This document shows positions 26,116 to 34,757 of a DNA stretch of 64,000 nucleotides, piece after piece. Each line of letters opens with the position of its first letter. Position 1 is the stretch's first letter. The stretch comes from Hyphomicrobiaceae bacterium (GTDB lineage Bacteria > Pseudomonadota > Alphaproteobacteria > Rhizobiales > Hyphomicrobiaceae): positions 584,750 through 648,749 of the forward strand of contig JACKJH010000002.1 of NCBI GenBank assembly GCA_020638055.1. The letters run 5' to 3'. A program made the position numbers and the translations under genes. The notes below the pieces were generated by a model, which was not told the origin of the DNA, ran no database searches, and saw only the letters and a program-made list of their open reading frames with translations.

Positions 26116-26645
26116 CAATGACCTTCGAAGGCCATCAACGCATGACACGTGACGCCATGCTTCTTCAGCTTGCTCATGCCGCCAAGGTCGGGCAGGTCTA
26201 TGATGAAGGTTGCGCCAAGAACGTCTCCTTGCGAACGCCGAATGAGTTTGACGGCAGCTTCCGCCGTGCCTCCGGTGGCGATGAGATCATCAACGATCAG
26301 GATGCGTTCGCCAGCGCGGCACGCATCCTCGTGCATCTCGATGATGTCCACCCCGTATTCGAGCTGATAATCCTGACCGATAGTTTTGTAGGGCAACTTC
26401 CCCTTCTTGCGTATCGGTATGAAGCCACAACCCAACCGATCCGCAATCGCGCCCCCCAGGATGAAACCGCGGGCCTCGATGCCTGCGACCGCATCGACCG
26501 GCTCATTGCGCCAGGTTTCCGCCATTTGCGCCACAGTCGCCTTGAAGCCCTGGGCATCTCCAAGCAGAGTTGTAACGTCCCGGAATAAGATTCCGGGCTT
26601 GGGATAATCGGGGATCGTTCGAACAAGCCCCTTGAGATCGGTCAC
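26115..26645 (-). CDS. apt: Adenine phosphoribosyltransferase
   Basis: 176 residues. It converts adenine and PRPP to AMP. Motifs: DYPKPGILFRDVTTLL at the N-terminus, GIEARGFILGGAIADRLG, KKGKLPYKTI and the PRPP loop ILIVDDLIATGGTAEAA. I chose the GTG at 26645, seven bases after GGGAGG. It is the first gene of a compact operon ending with mtnA and the aldolase. Because MtnP releases adenine from methylthioadenosine, apt recycles the other half of the same substrate. Confidence 0.96.
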   Translation of the reverse strand: MTDLKGLVRTIPDYPKPGILFRDVTTLLGDAQGFKATVAQMAETWRNEPVDAVAGIEARGFILGGAIADRLGCGFIPIRKKGKLPYKTIGQDYQLEYGVDIIEMHEDACRAGERILIVDDLIATGGTAEAAVKLIRRSQGDVLGATFIIDLPDLGGMSKLKKHGVTCHALMAFEGH

Positions 26646-26959
26646 CAAATTACCTCCCGTCAATTCCGGTTATCACAATGGCACGTCAAATTGGCGGCGC
26701 AAATCAGCTATACTTGGACTATCGGGTACGTTGATGCACGAGGCATAAGGGCATTCCAGACTCCGCCGGCAGGGCCGCTAGACCATAGATCATGACCAGG
26801 TTTGTGGGAACCGGGTCCAGCTTCTCTGGCGATTTCTCCCAAATGGCGGAACGGACTGCCTGCACGGGCACAATGGTGGGCGGCGCAAAACATGCGCTCC
26901 AGTCAATCACGCCTCAAGGGGCGCGCGACTGAGAGCCCATGTAACAGCGAGGGATTTAT
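26646..26959. other. Intergenic region between divergent apt and a hypothetical gene
   Basis: About 310 bp that should contain divergent promoters. No clear hairpin, repeat or coding frame was recognised. Confidence 0.4.
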
Positions 26960-27406
26960 ATGATGACCTATCCTTTGACCGCCGAAGGCGGGCCAGATGA
27001 CCTGCCACGCACGTTACGCCGGGAAAAAGAGGCAAGAGAGCGGGAGGCGCGCGAACGAGAGGCTGCCGAACGCGCCCAGGACGAAAGGGAAACTCTATCC
27101 TTTGGCGAGGTCCATCCCAAACCATCCGAGCCAATGAACAGGGCTGATTCAAAAGAGGCTGATCCGCGCATGTATACGATGCCGGATACCAACTACGCTC
27201 CGATCAGCGAACCTACCATGCCCGCGTCTGTCGAACGCTTCAATGTGCCCTTTAACCACCTCGTTGTCTTCTTCCTGAAAGCAGTGGTGGCAGCCATTCC
27301 CGCCCTCATTTTGTTGACTGCGATCATGTGGGTTGGCGGATTGCTGTTGAAGTTCTTTTTTCCATGGCTGATCCAGGCGCAAATCTTGATTCATTTCCCG
27401 AACTAA
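26960..27406 (+). CDS. Hypothetical protein with charged coiled coil and membrane helix
   Basis: 148 residues, starting at ATG 26960 or the adjacent ATG 26963, with AGCGAGGG upstream. Residues about 18-42 are almost all Arg, Glu and Ala (REKEAREREAREREAAERAQ), likely a coiled coil. One or two membrane segments lie at about 98-140 (HLVVFFLKAVVAAIPALILLTAIMWVGGLLLKFF). No family known. It is expressed away from the apt operon and converges with the YeeE gene. Confidence 0.6.
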   Translation: MMTYPLTAEGGPDDLPRTLRREKEAREREAREREAAERAQDERETLSFGEVHPKPSEPMNRADSKEADPRMYTMPDTNYAPISEPTMPASVERFNVPFNHLVVFFLKAVVAAIPALILLTAIMWVGGLLLKFFFPWLIQAQILIHFPN

Positions 27407-27510
27407 TCGCAACGATGCACATCCACCCGTTTTACCGACGACGGGCAGCGCTTGCGCCTGTCGACCATCAATTGAATGCGCACTTGCTTGCGTGACATGC
27501 AGCGTCAAGT

Positions 27511-28650
27511 CTATTCAGCGGGCACGAGAGGTGATTTACCGCCTGCGCCCGCTTTCACCTTCAATTCTTCAGGTTCGGCTGAAGCCACAACAGGCGTTTC
27601 TTGCGCATCCCGGTCAACCAGCCAGTCGGTTGCGCCGGCACCAACCCACATTGCGAACAGCGCCAGCCATGCCGTCACTGCGAACACCGCGCCGCCCGTT
27701 ACACCGGCACCAACGGCGCATCCGCCTGCCAGCATCGCACCAAATCCCATCAGGCTGGCACCGGATATGTATCGCACCATCGACAGACCGCCATTGTAGC
27801 CTTGCAGTTTAAAGTCACCGAACGCCAACGCAGCAGCGAGCGACCCTAGAAACACGCCCGGGACAAGCCCGACGTCGAAGCCAAATGGGATCGTTGGTGA
27901 ATTGATGAGCGCCATCAACGTATCGGCAGACGAGCCCGTGAAACTGATCGACTTCACCGAAACTGGCTCGAATGAAATCTGTGAGATGGCAAACGTCATA
28001 CCCCAGCCAAGAGCGATTGTCAGACCAACACCAATGGAGCCAAAAATCATCCAGCCACTGATATTGCTGCGACGGGCGAGCCAAAGACCGTAGGCGAGCC
28101 ATGCCGCGCCCAAAACAATGCCGAGCGTTGCCGTACCATTCACCCACGTCAGCAGGTTCCGTGAAACGCCGCCCTCGATTGTCCAAAGTCCAGCCAGCCA
28201 TTCCCGTGCCGGTGAAAGCGCTCCGCGCAGCGATGCCTGAGCGACCAGGGTGACAATGAGACCTGACACCAGAGCGCGCAAATTCCCGGTTGCAGAAAGT
28301 ACGAGCAAGCGGCTGGCGCATCCGCGCGCCAGAACCATTCCTACGCCAAACATCAGGCCGCCGATGATCGCACCCGACATCGAGCCGCGCGAGGCGAGCT
28401 GCCGCACGTCCGACACCCTTAACAGATCGCTTGCTATGAAAATCTGTGTTGCAAGCACCGCACCGGAAAAGGCCAGCAACCACACCGCAACTTTTGGCCC
28501 TTGGCAGCACCTGGTGAACTCGACGACAGCAGCCCTCAGGCAAAACCGGCTACGCTGCGCGAACACGCCAAACAGGAGGCCGACGAACAGCCCGGTCAAG
28601 GCCAACACCGTCTTGTCGCCAACGCTTTCGATGAGTGATTCCAGAGACAC
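27511..28650 (-). CDS. YeeE/YedE family sulfur-compound transporter
   Basis: 379 residues, about nine membrane helices, GTG start at 28650. YeeE (TsuA) imports thiosulfate through a relay of conserved cysteines. Three corresponding cysteine sites are present: QRSRFCLRAA near the N-terminus, LARGCASRLL near residue 110 and LAGGCAVGAG in the C-terminal half. The two halves resemble each other, as in the two-lobed family. No TusA-like partner is adjacent. Substrate may be thiosulfate or another sulfur species; together with sqr and the octaheme cytochrome it suggests sulfur-compound use. Confidence 0.88.
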   Translation of the reverse strand: MSLESLIESVGDKTVLALTGLFVGLLFGVFAQRSRFCLRAAVVEFTRCCQGPKVAVWLLAFSGAVLATQIFIASDLLRVSDVRQLASRGSMSGAIIGGLMFGVGMVLARGCASRLLVLSATGNLRALVSGLIVTLVAQASLRGALSPAREWLAGLWTIEGGVSRNLLTWVNGTATLGIVLGAAWLAYGLWLARRSNISGWMIFGSIGVGLTIALGWGMTFAISQISFEPVSVKSISFTGSSADTLMALINSPTIPFGFDVGLVPGVFLGSLAAALAFGDFKLQGYNGGLSMVRYISGASLMGFGAMLAGGCAVGAGVTGGAVFAVTAWLALFAMWVGAGATDWLVDRDAQETPVVASAEPEELKVKAGAGGKSPLVPAE

Positions 28651-29338
28651 GGTGGGATCCCCTATCTAATAGTCCCTCACCGCCCAGGCATGCAGCACCC
28701 CGATAGGATAGGTAGGCGGCCGGCGGAGCCGGTCGCCCAGAACATGTTCTTCTGCTGAAGTGCGGTGATTTCCAGCGAGTAAAACATGCTCAAAACACGA
28801 TCTCTCGTGTTATGCCTTACTCTTATTGCGCTACATGCAAACCGCTGTCTGTGACGGTTGCACATTGGTGGGTCACTGCTGACCACCTGCATGTGGATGG
28901 ATCCACAATCTACATCGACACTGTCGCATGTGAGGGAATTGCGGTCGCTAATCTATGCTAATGCGCGCGCACTAAAATCGCCGGATCGACTTCAATCCGA
29001 CTAAAGGATTACATTTCGCAATGAGGGTAAACACCAAGATAGGGACTCAAGGTAGAGCGCACGTAGTGTTCTGGATTCACCACCGTTTGATGACCTGCGC
29101 CCAGGACGCAAACGTCAGATCCTGAACATTAGAGTATTTTCTGACGAAGTGGACACCGGTTCGTCCGAAAATGCTCTAGTGTGGCGTCGCGCCTTAGTTG
29201 ATCGATGTTGCGGCACGCTGTGTATCAACTAAGGCGCGATAAACGCCACACTAAGCCAATGATTTTGCTAGTGGCCTTCAAGTCGCGCCAAAATTGTATG
29301 CGGCGGCGGCTATGTTTCAATTTTGGCGCGACAGGCCA
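28651..29338. other. Long intergenic region holding repeats
   Basis: About 690 bp between the divergent-side start of the YeeE gene and the mtnP stop. It contains a decayed palindromic module near 28738-28800, a CTAG-bounded module at 29131-29179 and the 167-bp double-hairpin repeat at its end. The remainder (28800-29130) shows no coding frame or RNA gene I could recognise. Confidence 0.5.
29131..29179 (-). repeat. CTAG-bounded palindromic repeat module
   Basis: Contains ATTTTCTGACGAAGTGGACA and CCGGTTCGTCCGAAAATGCTCTAG-type sequence, the reverse-oriented form of the modules at 21.6 and 61.8 kb. ATTTTC near the left end pairs with GAAAAT near the right. Its right CTAG edge is shared with the next repeat. 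Confidence 0.65.
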
Positions 29339-29342
29339 CTAG
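29176..29342 (+). repeat. 167-bp double-hairpin repeat, copy A
   Basis: Begins and ends with CTAG. Hairpin 1 pairs TAGTGTGGCG and CGCGCCTTAGTTGAT with their complements; hairpin 2 pairs TCGCGCCAAAATTG with CAATTTTGGCGCGA and CTAGTGGCC with GGCCACTAG. The same-length copy B lies at 58607-58773. The right CTAG edge overlaps the mtnP stop codon. Confidence 0.85.
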
Positions 29343-30217
29343 GAACGCTGCAAAACCCGCCCGGCCACCGCGTCAAGCTTAACCATCAAGTCACGGTCGT
29401 AATGTTCCTGACGCGTGATGATCGCAACATCGAGTGCCCGATCCGATCCGATAGGGCACGCGGGATGCTCGCGCGGGAAGTTTCTCGCCAAGTTTAACAC
29501 CAAGCGCTGAGCCTTTTCCGTGTTGCCCTTCATCACCTCGATGATCGAGGAAACGTCAACCTCCAAGTGGTCTTCATGCCAGCAGTCGTAGTCCGTCACC
29601 ATGGCGACGGTCGCGTAGCAGATTTCTGCTTCTCGCGCGAGTTTTGCCTCAGGCATGTTGGTCATGCCGATTACGTCGCAACCCCATGACCGGTAGAGAT
29701 TGGATTCCGCGCGCGTAGAAAATTGCGGCCCCTCCATCACGAGGTAGATGCCGCCCTTGGAAACGTCGATACGCTCTGCCTTTGCAGCCTCGAAGCAGGC
29801 ATCGGCCAACAATGGGCTGACTGGATCTGCGACCGACACATGCGCGACAAGCCCGGTGCCGAAGAATGATTTCTCTCGGGCAAACGTACGGTCGATGAAC
29901 TGATCGACAATAACGAAATGACCCGGCGGGTAGTGCTCTTTCAGAGAGCCGCAGGCAGAGATCGACACCAGATCGGTCACGCCGGCACGTTTGAGCGCAT
30001 CGATGTTGGCGCGAAAATCAATATGGCTGGGCGAAATGCGATGGCCCCGCCCGTGCCGTGGCAGAAAGCGGATGGGCAGACCGTCAATCTGGGCAAACAG
30101 GACTTCATCTGAAACTTCACCCCACGGGCTTGAAACCTCTTCCCAATGGGCATCCGTCAGCCCGGGAATATCGTAGAGCCCGCTGCCACCCACTATACCC
30201 AGCACCGACTTTGTCAT
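29339..30217 (-). CDS. mtnP: S-methyl-5'-thioadenosine phosphorylase
   Basis: 292 residues. It cleaves methylthioadenosine with phosphate to adenine and 5-methylthioribose-1-phosphate. Motifs: GIVGGSGLYDIPGL, RHGRGHRISPSHIDFRANIDAL, SACGSLKEHYPPGHFVIVDQFIDRT, EGPQFSTRAES and GMTNMPEAKLAREAEICYA, MVTDYDCWH. Adenine feeds Apt and the sugar phosphate feeds MtnA, both encoded at 24-26.6 kb. The TAG stop is taken from the CTAG edge of the 167-bp repeat, so the last bases of the gene abut a mobile-looking element. Confidence 0.96.
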   Translation of the reverse strand: MTKSVLGIVGGSGLYDIPGLTDAHWEEVSSPWGEVSDEVLFAQIDGLPIRFLPRHGRGHRISPSHIDFRANIDALKRAGVTDLVSISACGSLKEHYPPGHFVIVDQFIDRTFAREKSFFGTGLVAHVSVADPVSPLLADACFEAAKAERIDVSKGGIYLVMEGPQFSTRAESNLYRSWGCDVIGMTNMPEAKLAREAEICYATVAMVTDYDCWHEDHLEVDVSSIIEVMKGNTEKAQRLVLNLARNFPREHPACPIGSDRALDVAIITRQEHYDRDLMVKLDAVAGRVLQRS

Positions 30218-30248
30218 CTCCCACCCATTTCTCGTTTACCGACAGCGC

Positions 30249-30312
30249 TAGAGTATTTTCCGACGAAGTGGATACCGGGTTGTCGCAGAAAATACGACCA
30301 AACAAAATGTTA
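30249..30312 (-). repeat. CTAG-bounded palindromic repeat module upstream of mtnP
   Basis: A reverse-oriented module: CTAGAG, ATTTTCCGACGAAGTGGATA, a CGGGTTGTCG centre, AAAATACGACCAAACAAA and GTTAGAGCG. It lies about 30 bp upstream of the mtnP start and may therefore contain or affect its promoter. Confidence 0.6.
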
Positions 30313-30506
30313 GAGCGTCGTGCGTTACATCGCACGTCAAACTAACATCCCGTTGTGCTGATTTGCAGTACTCGGCAGCACGATAAACATGCTTCAATGA
30401 GAAGCGTGGAACGTATAAGCCGTTCTACGAAACGTGCCTTCCATCAAACGACATCACGACCGGGCTCCGGGCAATCAGACAGACTGGTCGCCACGGTCAT
30501 AACGCG

Positions 30507-30532
30507 AAAAAGGCCTCGCTTGCGAGGCCTTT
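30507..30532 (-). terminator. Terminator of the petABC operon
   Basis: AAAGGCCTC (30509-30517) and GAGGCCTTT (30524-30532) form a stem with a 6-base loop; on the minus strand it is followed by TTTTT. It lies about 60 bp after the petC stop codon. Confidence 0.88.
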
Positions 30533-30590
30533 CCCAATTTCAGCTACCAGCAGTGTCCGCCAAAATGGCCTGACCACCAAAAACGGGCGC

Positions 30591-31481
30591 TCAGTGAAAT
30601 TTCGCCCAGATCCGGCGCTTGCCGGCGTACAGAAGGATGGTCGTAATCAACAGGTAAAGCATCACCTGCCAGCCGATCTGCTTACGGGTATTCAGTGTCG
30701 GATCGGCAGCCCACGATAGGAAAGCCGAAACGTCCTTGGCATTCTGCTCAAGTGAGGATGCCGGGCCGTTGTAGCCCTCTTGTCCATCAGAGTAATCGAC
30801 CGGCCCGCCATCCAGCACGTTGGGCATCGCGATTTGATGCCCTGGGAACGCCGCGTTGTAGTTCATACCCTCGTTGACTGTGAACCCCTCGGGAGGCTCG
30901 TGATACCCGGTCAACAGCGCGTAGAGGTAGTTGGCGCCGCCTTCTTGATAGCCCGTGAAGACATCCTTCGCCATGAGATAGAAATGCACAGGGAACCAAG
31001 CATCGTTATGGGTATTGCGTGCGCGTGTGATGAGTGACAGGTCGGGCGGCAGAGCACCGTTTTGTGCCGCACGTGCCGCCTTGTCGTTCTTGTAGGGCCC
31101 GAGAATCGGATCGGATGGACGCGGGGCCCGATCGAACATTTCGCCTTCATCGTTGGGCCCATCGGTAATCTGATTGGGCCATTCAGCCGCCAAGGCCTTC
31201 ACCGAATCCTCGGAGAATTGCGGGCCGCCAGGTTCCGACAGAGAGCGGAACGCAACACGCTTCAAGCCGTGACATGCAGAGCAGACTTCCTTGTAGACGC
31301 GGAACCCTCGCTGGAGCTGTGCGCTGTCATACTGGCCGAATATGCCTGAAAACGGCCACCTCTGATGCTCGATATGTGGCTGCTCGCCGCCAGCGGCAAA
31401 AGATGCTGGAGCTAACGTGAGCGAACCTGCAATTGCTACCACTGCAACAAGGCCCAGCGATTTTGCCAAAGTCTTGGTCAT
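30591..31481 (-). CDS. petC: Cytochrome c1 of the bc1 complex
   Basis: 296 residues. A signal segment (LGLVAVVAIAGSLTLAPASFA) leads to the haem motif CSACH after RGFRVYKEV, the PNDEGEMFDRAPRPSD loop, PPDLSLI, and the axial Met region NYNAAFPGHQIAMPNVL. A C-terminal anchor helix (GWQVMLYLLITTILLYAG) holds it in the inner membrane. It transfers electrons from the Rieske protein to soluble cytochrome c. The ATG at 31481 follows AAGGA; it is 30 bp downstream of petB. Confidence 0.96.
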   Translation of the reverse strand: MTKTLAKSLGLVAVVAIAGSLTLAPASFAAGGEQPHIEHQRWPFSGIFGQYDSAQLQRGFRVYKEVCSACHGLKRVAFRSLSEPGGPQFSEDSVKALAAEWPNQITDGPNDEGEMFDRAPRPSDPILGPYKNDKAARAAQNGALPPDLSLITRARNTHNDAWFPVHFYLMAKDVFTGYQEGGANYLYALLTGYHEPPEGFTVNEGMNYNAAFPGHQIAMPNVLDGGPVDYSDGQEGYNGPASSLEQNAKDVSAFLSWAADPTLNTRKQIGWQVMLYLLITTILLYAGKRRIWAKFH

Positions 31482-31511
31482 TGCATTTTTCCTTCGACTG
31501 GTCGCTGACAC

Positions 31512-32798
31512 TTATCGTTTTTCGGGCGCAGCAGCAGCACCTGCTGAGGCACCTTTGCCGCCGCCTGGTCCGAGCACGTCCTCGGTGATCGACCCTGGCA
31601 GTTTCTTTGGCGTTTCGATGATCCCGACGATCGGCATGATGATCAGGAAGAAGGCGAAGTAATATGCCGTGAACAGCCGTGCGTAGGTCACATAAGGCTC
31701 TTCGGCAGGCAAGGCACCGAGATATCCCAGCGCAATACAGGTGATGACGAACAGCCAGAAGAACCATTTGAAGATCGGCCGATATTTGGCTGAACGCACC
31801 CGCGCGGTATCAAGCCATGGGATGAAGACAAGCACCAATATCGAAGAGAACATGGCGATGACACCGCCCAGCTTCGAGGGGATCGCGCGCAGAATGGCGT
31901 AGAATGGCAGGAAGTACCATTCAGGCACGATGTGGGGCGGCGTTACCAGTGGATCGGCTTCGACGAAGTTGTCGGCGTGGCCCAGATAATCGGGCAGGAA
32001 GAACATGAACCACGCAAAGATCAGCAGGAAGGCGAACATGCCCACCACGTCCTTCGACACGGCATAGGGATACATCGGCACCCAGTCGGAATCGGACTTG
32101 ATGTCGAGCCCCGCAGGATTGTTCTGCCCCACGACATGCAGCGCCCAGATGTGCAGGATAACCAGACCCGCGATCACGAACGGCAATAGGTAATGCAGCG
32201 AGAAGAAGCGGTTCAATGTGGTGCCGGAAACCGAATATCCGCCCCAGAGCCATTCGACAATGGCCGTTCCCATACCTGGGATGATGCTGTCGAGCGAAGA
32301 AAACAGGTTGGTGATGACGGTCACCGCCCAGAAGCTCATCTGGCCCCAGGGCAGCGAATAACCCATGAATGCAGTGGCCATCATCGCAAGAATAATGAAC
32401 ACGCCGAGTATCCATAGGATTTCACGCGGCGCCTTGTAGGAGCCGTAGTAGAGCCCGCGGAACAGGTGAATATATGCTGCAAGGAAGAACATCGAGGCGC
32501 CGACAGCGTGCATCGGCTGGATCAACCAACCGTAATTTACGTTGCGGCGGATGTGATCGAGAGAATTGAACGCCTCCTCGCCACTCGGCTGATAGTGCAT
32601 CGCCAGCACGATGCCGGTGATGAGCTGCACCACGAGGCAAAGCGCCAGAATGCCGCCGAACGTCCACAGGTAATTCAGATTGCGCGGCGTGGGGAAAGCG
32701 ACGAGTTGGTCGTAAACCAGACGATTGACGGGCAACCGCTCGTCAAGCCATTTGCCGAAACGCGTAGTCGGCTGATAGTTCGATTCATGAGAAGACAT
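31512..32798 (-). CDS. petB: Cytochrome b of the bc1 complex
   Basis: 428 residues with eight membrane helices and the Qo-site motif PEWY (VPEWYFLPFYAILRAIP). Haem ligands are His pairs in helices B and D: GWLIQPMHAVGASMFFLAAYIHLFRG and HYLLPFVIAGLVILHIWALHVVG. It carries quinol oxidation and reduction sites. Length fits the alphaproteobacterial fbcB type without fusion to c1. It lies between petA (15 bp upstream) and petC. Confidence 0.97.
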   Translation of the reverse strand: MSSHESNYQPTTRFGKWLDERLPVNRLVYDQLVAFPTPRNLNYLWTFGGILALCLVVQLITGIVLAMHYQPSGEEAFNSLDHIRRNVNYGWLIQPMHAVGASMFFLAAYIHLFRGLYYGSYKAPREILWILGVFIILAMMATAFMGYSLPWGQMSFWAVTVITNLFSSLDSIIPGMGTAIVEWLWGGYSVSGTTLNRFFSLHYLLPFVIAGLVILHIWALHVVGQNNPAGLDIKSDSDWVPMYPYAVSKDVVGMFAFLLIFAWFMFFLPDYLGHADNFVEADPLVTPPHIVPEWYFLPFYAILRAIPSKLGGVIAMFSSILVLVFIPWLDTARVRSAKYRPIFKWFFWLFVITCIALGYLGALPAEEPYVTYARLFTAYYFAFFLIIMPIVGIIETPKKLPGSITEDVLGPGGGKGASAGAAAAPEKR

Positions 32799-32813
32799 AT
32801 CGCTCGAAACCTC

Positions 32814-33386
32814 TTAGCCGATCTTGATTTGTGTATCGGAGACAAAAGCATAGGGCGGAATATCGAGATTGCGCGGTGCCGGCCCTTTTCGGATTCGACC
32901 AGCCGTATCGTAATGCGATCCGTGACAGGGGCAGAACCAGCCACCGAAATCACCCCTTTCATCGCCAATTTTCTGGCCTTTGGGAATACAGCCAAGATGG
33001 GTGCATATGCCGATTGCAATGAGCCAGTTCTCGTGACCTGGCAGCGTCCTGTTCTCATCGGTCGCGGTCGCGTCGGCGGCAACATTGGCGTTGCGGGCGA
33101 CTTCGTCAGGAAGATCGGCGACGGGAAAATCCTTCGCTGCCTTTACTTCTTCTTCCGTGCGATTGCGGATGAATACCGGTTTGCCGCGCCACATCACAGT
33201 TATAGCCTGGCCCGATGCAACGGGGCTGAGATCCACCTCGACGGACGCAAGGGCCAGCGCGCTGCTATCCGGATTCATCTGCTGGATGAATGGCCACAGC
33301 GAAATGGCAGCTCCAACAGCGGCAAATGCGCTGCCAGCGAGGACGATGAAGTCCCTGCGATTGGGCTCTTCGGCGTGAGAGGACAC
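32814..33386 (-). CDS. petA: Ubiquinol-cytochrome c reductase Rieske iron-sulfur subunit
   Basis: 190 residues from the GTG at 33386, five bases after AGGAGG. A twin-arginine signal anchor (NRRDFIVLAGSAFAAVGAAISLW) is followed by the extrinsic domain with both cluster-binding loops, CTHLGC and CPCHGSHYD. It delivers electrons from quinol to cytochrome c1. A longer reading frame (to 33542) adds 52 residues of non-family sequence and is rejected. First gene of petABC. Confidence 0.96.
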   Translation of the reverse strand: MSSHAEEPNRRDFIVLAGSAFAAVGAAISLWPFIQQMNPDSSALALASVEVDLSPVASGQAITVMWRGKPVFIRNRTEEEVKAAKDFPVADLPDEVARNANVAADATATDENRTLPGHENWLIAIGICTHLGCIPKGQKIGDERGDFGGWFCPCHGSHYDTAGRIRKGPAPRNLDIPPYAFVSDTQIKIG

Positions 33387-33650
33387 GGGCGCCTCCTGAA
33401 TGGGCGATAAATTGAAAGAGCCCTTGCCGCTTCGGGAGCGCCCGCAAGAGGCTGCCTTTAACGACACGGGACCCGGAGAAAAGAAGTCTTGTTTGGCATT
33501 ACGCCCAATCTCTGGGCGTTGCCATGATTCCTTTTTTGGCATCCTTTGAAGCGAGCCTCAAGGCTGCGAAAGGTGAAGACCTAGGGCAATTTGGCGCATA
33601 AGCCAATGGCCAAATTAACGGCGGGCAACTACTAACTGCGGAGATCAGCA

Positions 33651-34145
33651 GTGCGCATTGCGCTTTATCAACCCGACATCCCGGGCAACACGGGCACGAT
33701 ACTTCGCATGGCGGCTTGCTTCAAAGTAGCAGTAGACGTGATCGGGCCGGCCGGATTTGACATGACAGATAGGCGCTTGCGGCGCTCTGGCATGGACTAT
33801 CTGGATCACGTCGAGCTCACCCGACACATTGACTTTGCCAGCTTTGATGCTTGGCGCGTTTCACAAGGGCTTCGGTTGGTGCTTGTCACAGCCCACGCCT
33901 CTGCGTCGTATATCGACCACGCGTTTGCAGACAATGACGTACTGTTGCTCGGTCGCGAAAGCGCTGGCGTGCCTGACACGGTGCATGAAAAGGTCGAAGC
34001 CAGAATTGCCATCCCTATTCAGCCAGACCTGCGATCGTTGAACGTCGCCATCGCCGCCGCCATGGTGCTGGGCGAGGCGCTCAGGCAAACAGGTGGCTTT
34101 TCCACGAGGCCCGGACCAATGAAAGCAGCACCGACAGAACTGTAA
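33651..34145 (+). CDS. trmL: tRNA (cytidine(34)-2'-O)-methyltransferase
   Basis: 164 residues, SPOUT-class knot methyltransferase. Motifs: RIALYQPDIPGNTGTILRMAACF, DRRLRRSGMDYLD, VLLLGRESAGVPDTVHE and IPIQPDLRSLNVAIAAAMVLGEALRQ. It methylates the wobble ribose of two leucine tRNAs. It starts with GTG at 33651 (VRIALYQP) and is divergent from petA, an arrangement seen in many rhizobial genomes. Confidence 0.95.
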   Translation: MRIALYQPDIPGNTGTILRMAACFKVAVDVIGPAGFDMTDRRLRRSGMDYLDHVELTRHIDFASFDAWRVSQGLRLVLVTAHASASYIDHAFADNDVLLLGRESAGVPDTVHEKVEARIAIPIQPDLRSLNVAIAAAMVLGEALRQTGGFSTRPGPMKAAPTEL

Positions 34146-34277
34146 CCGACTGAAGGATCCTTTTTTCCATAGATCACTAACAAGGCGTTCGGCACACTCA
34201 AACAGTCGCGTTGGCGTTGATCAATCATCTCTCGGCGCTATTCTCAGCAAGGCTCAAAGAACAGCGAGACGGCAAAA

Positions 34278-34721
34278 ATGAAAAAGTTATGGCGCAAAGA
34301 GGTACTGGGAATCGACGCGGACCACATTGCCGCGATTGCAGTGGTTGCAGCCATCACGTTTCCTGTTTCAGGCAGCATCGGCACGGCCGCAGCAGCCGAT
34401 AACATTCCCAACCTCGTTGGTACCTGGGTCGGCGACAACAACACGATCTCCGACAAGAAGGGCATGAAAACCTGGAAAAAAACGATTGAGATCACACAAC
34501 AGACAGATCGCCGTTTCCGCGGCCACTTTGTCTATTCTGCCGGCCGGAAAGACTTCTTCGGCGTAATCTACCCCGACAACATATCCTTCACGTGGGTTGC
34601 ATCCGATTCCAAGGGTTACAACCATGGTCGTATACTTGGAACTGATCACATCGCGGCCTGCTACGTAGAACCGGGCCCCGAAGCAACCGCGGGATGTGCC
34701 GACCTCAAGCGCGAAAAATAG
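34278..34721 (+). CDS. Hypothetical exported protein
   Basis: 147 residues. An N-terminal hydrophobic segment (HIAAIAVVAAITFPVSGSIG) ends in TAAAADN, a probable signal-peptidase I site. The mature part begins IPNLVGTWVGDNNTISDKKG and contains RRFRGHFVYSAGRKDFFGVI and CYVEPGPEATAGC, with two Cys that could form a disulfide. The opening resembles small beta-barrel proteins that begin LVGTWxG, but no family is claimed. It converges with creA. Confidence 0.65.
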   Translation: MKKLWRKEVLGIDADHIAAIAVVAAITFPVSGSIGTAAAADNIPNLVGTWVGDNNTISDKKGMKTWKKTIEITQQTDRRFRGHFVYSAGRKDFFGVIYPDNISFTWVASDSKGYNHGRILGTDHIAACYVEPGPEATAGCADLKREK

Positions 34722-34757
34722 CAGTGCGTGTCCTCCGTCCGATGCGGACACATCACT

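Noticed and set aside
32466..33410. Plus-strand frame of 314 codons opposite petB and petA
   Set aside because: Antisense to unmistakable bc1 complex genes; no independent signature.
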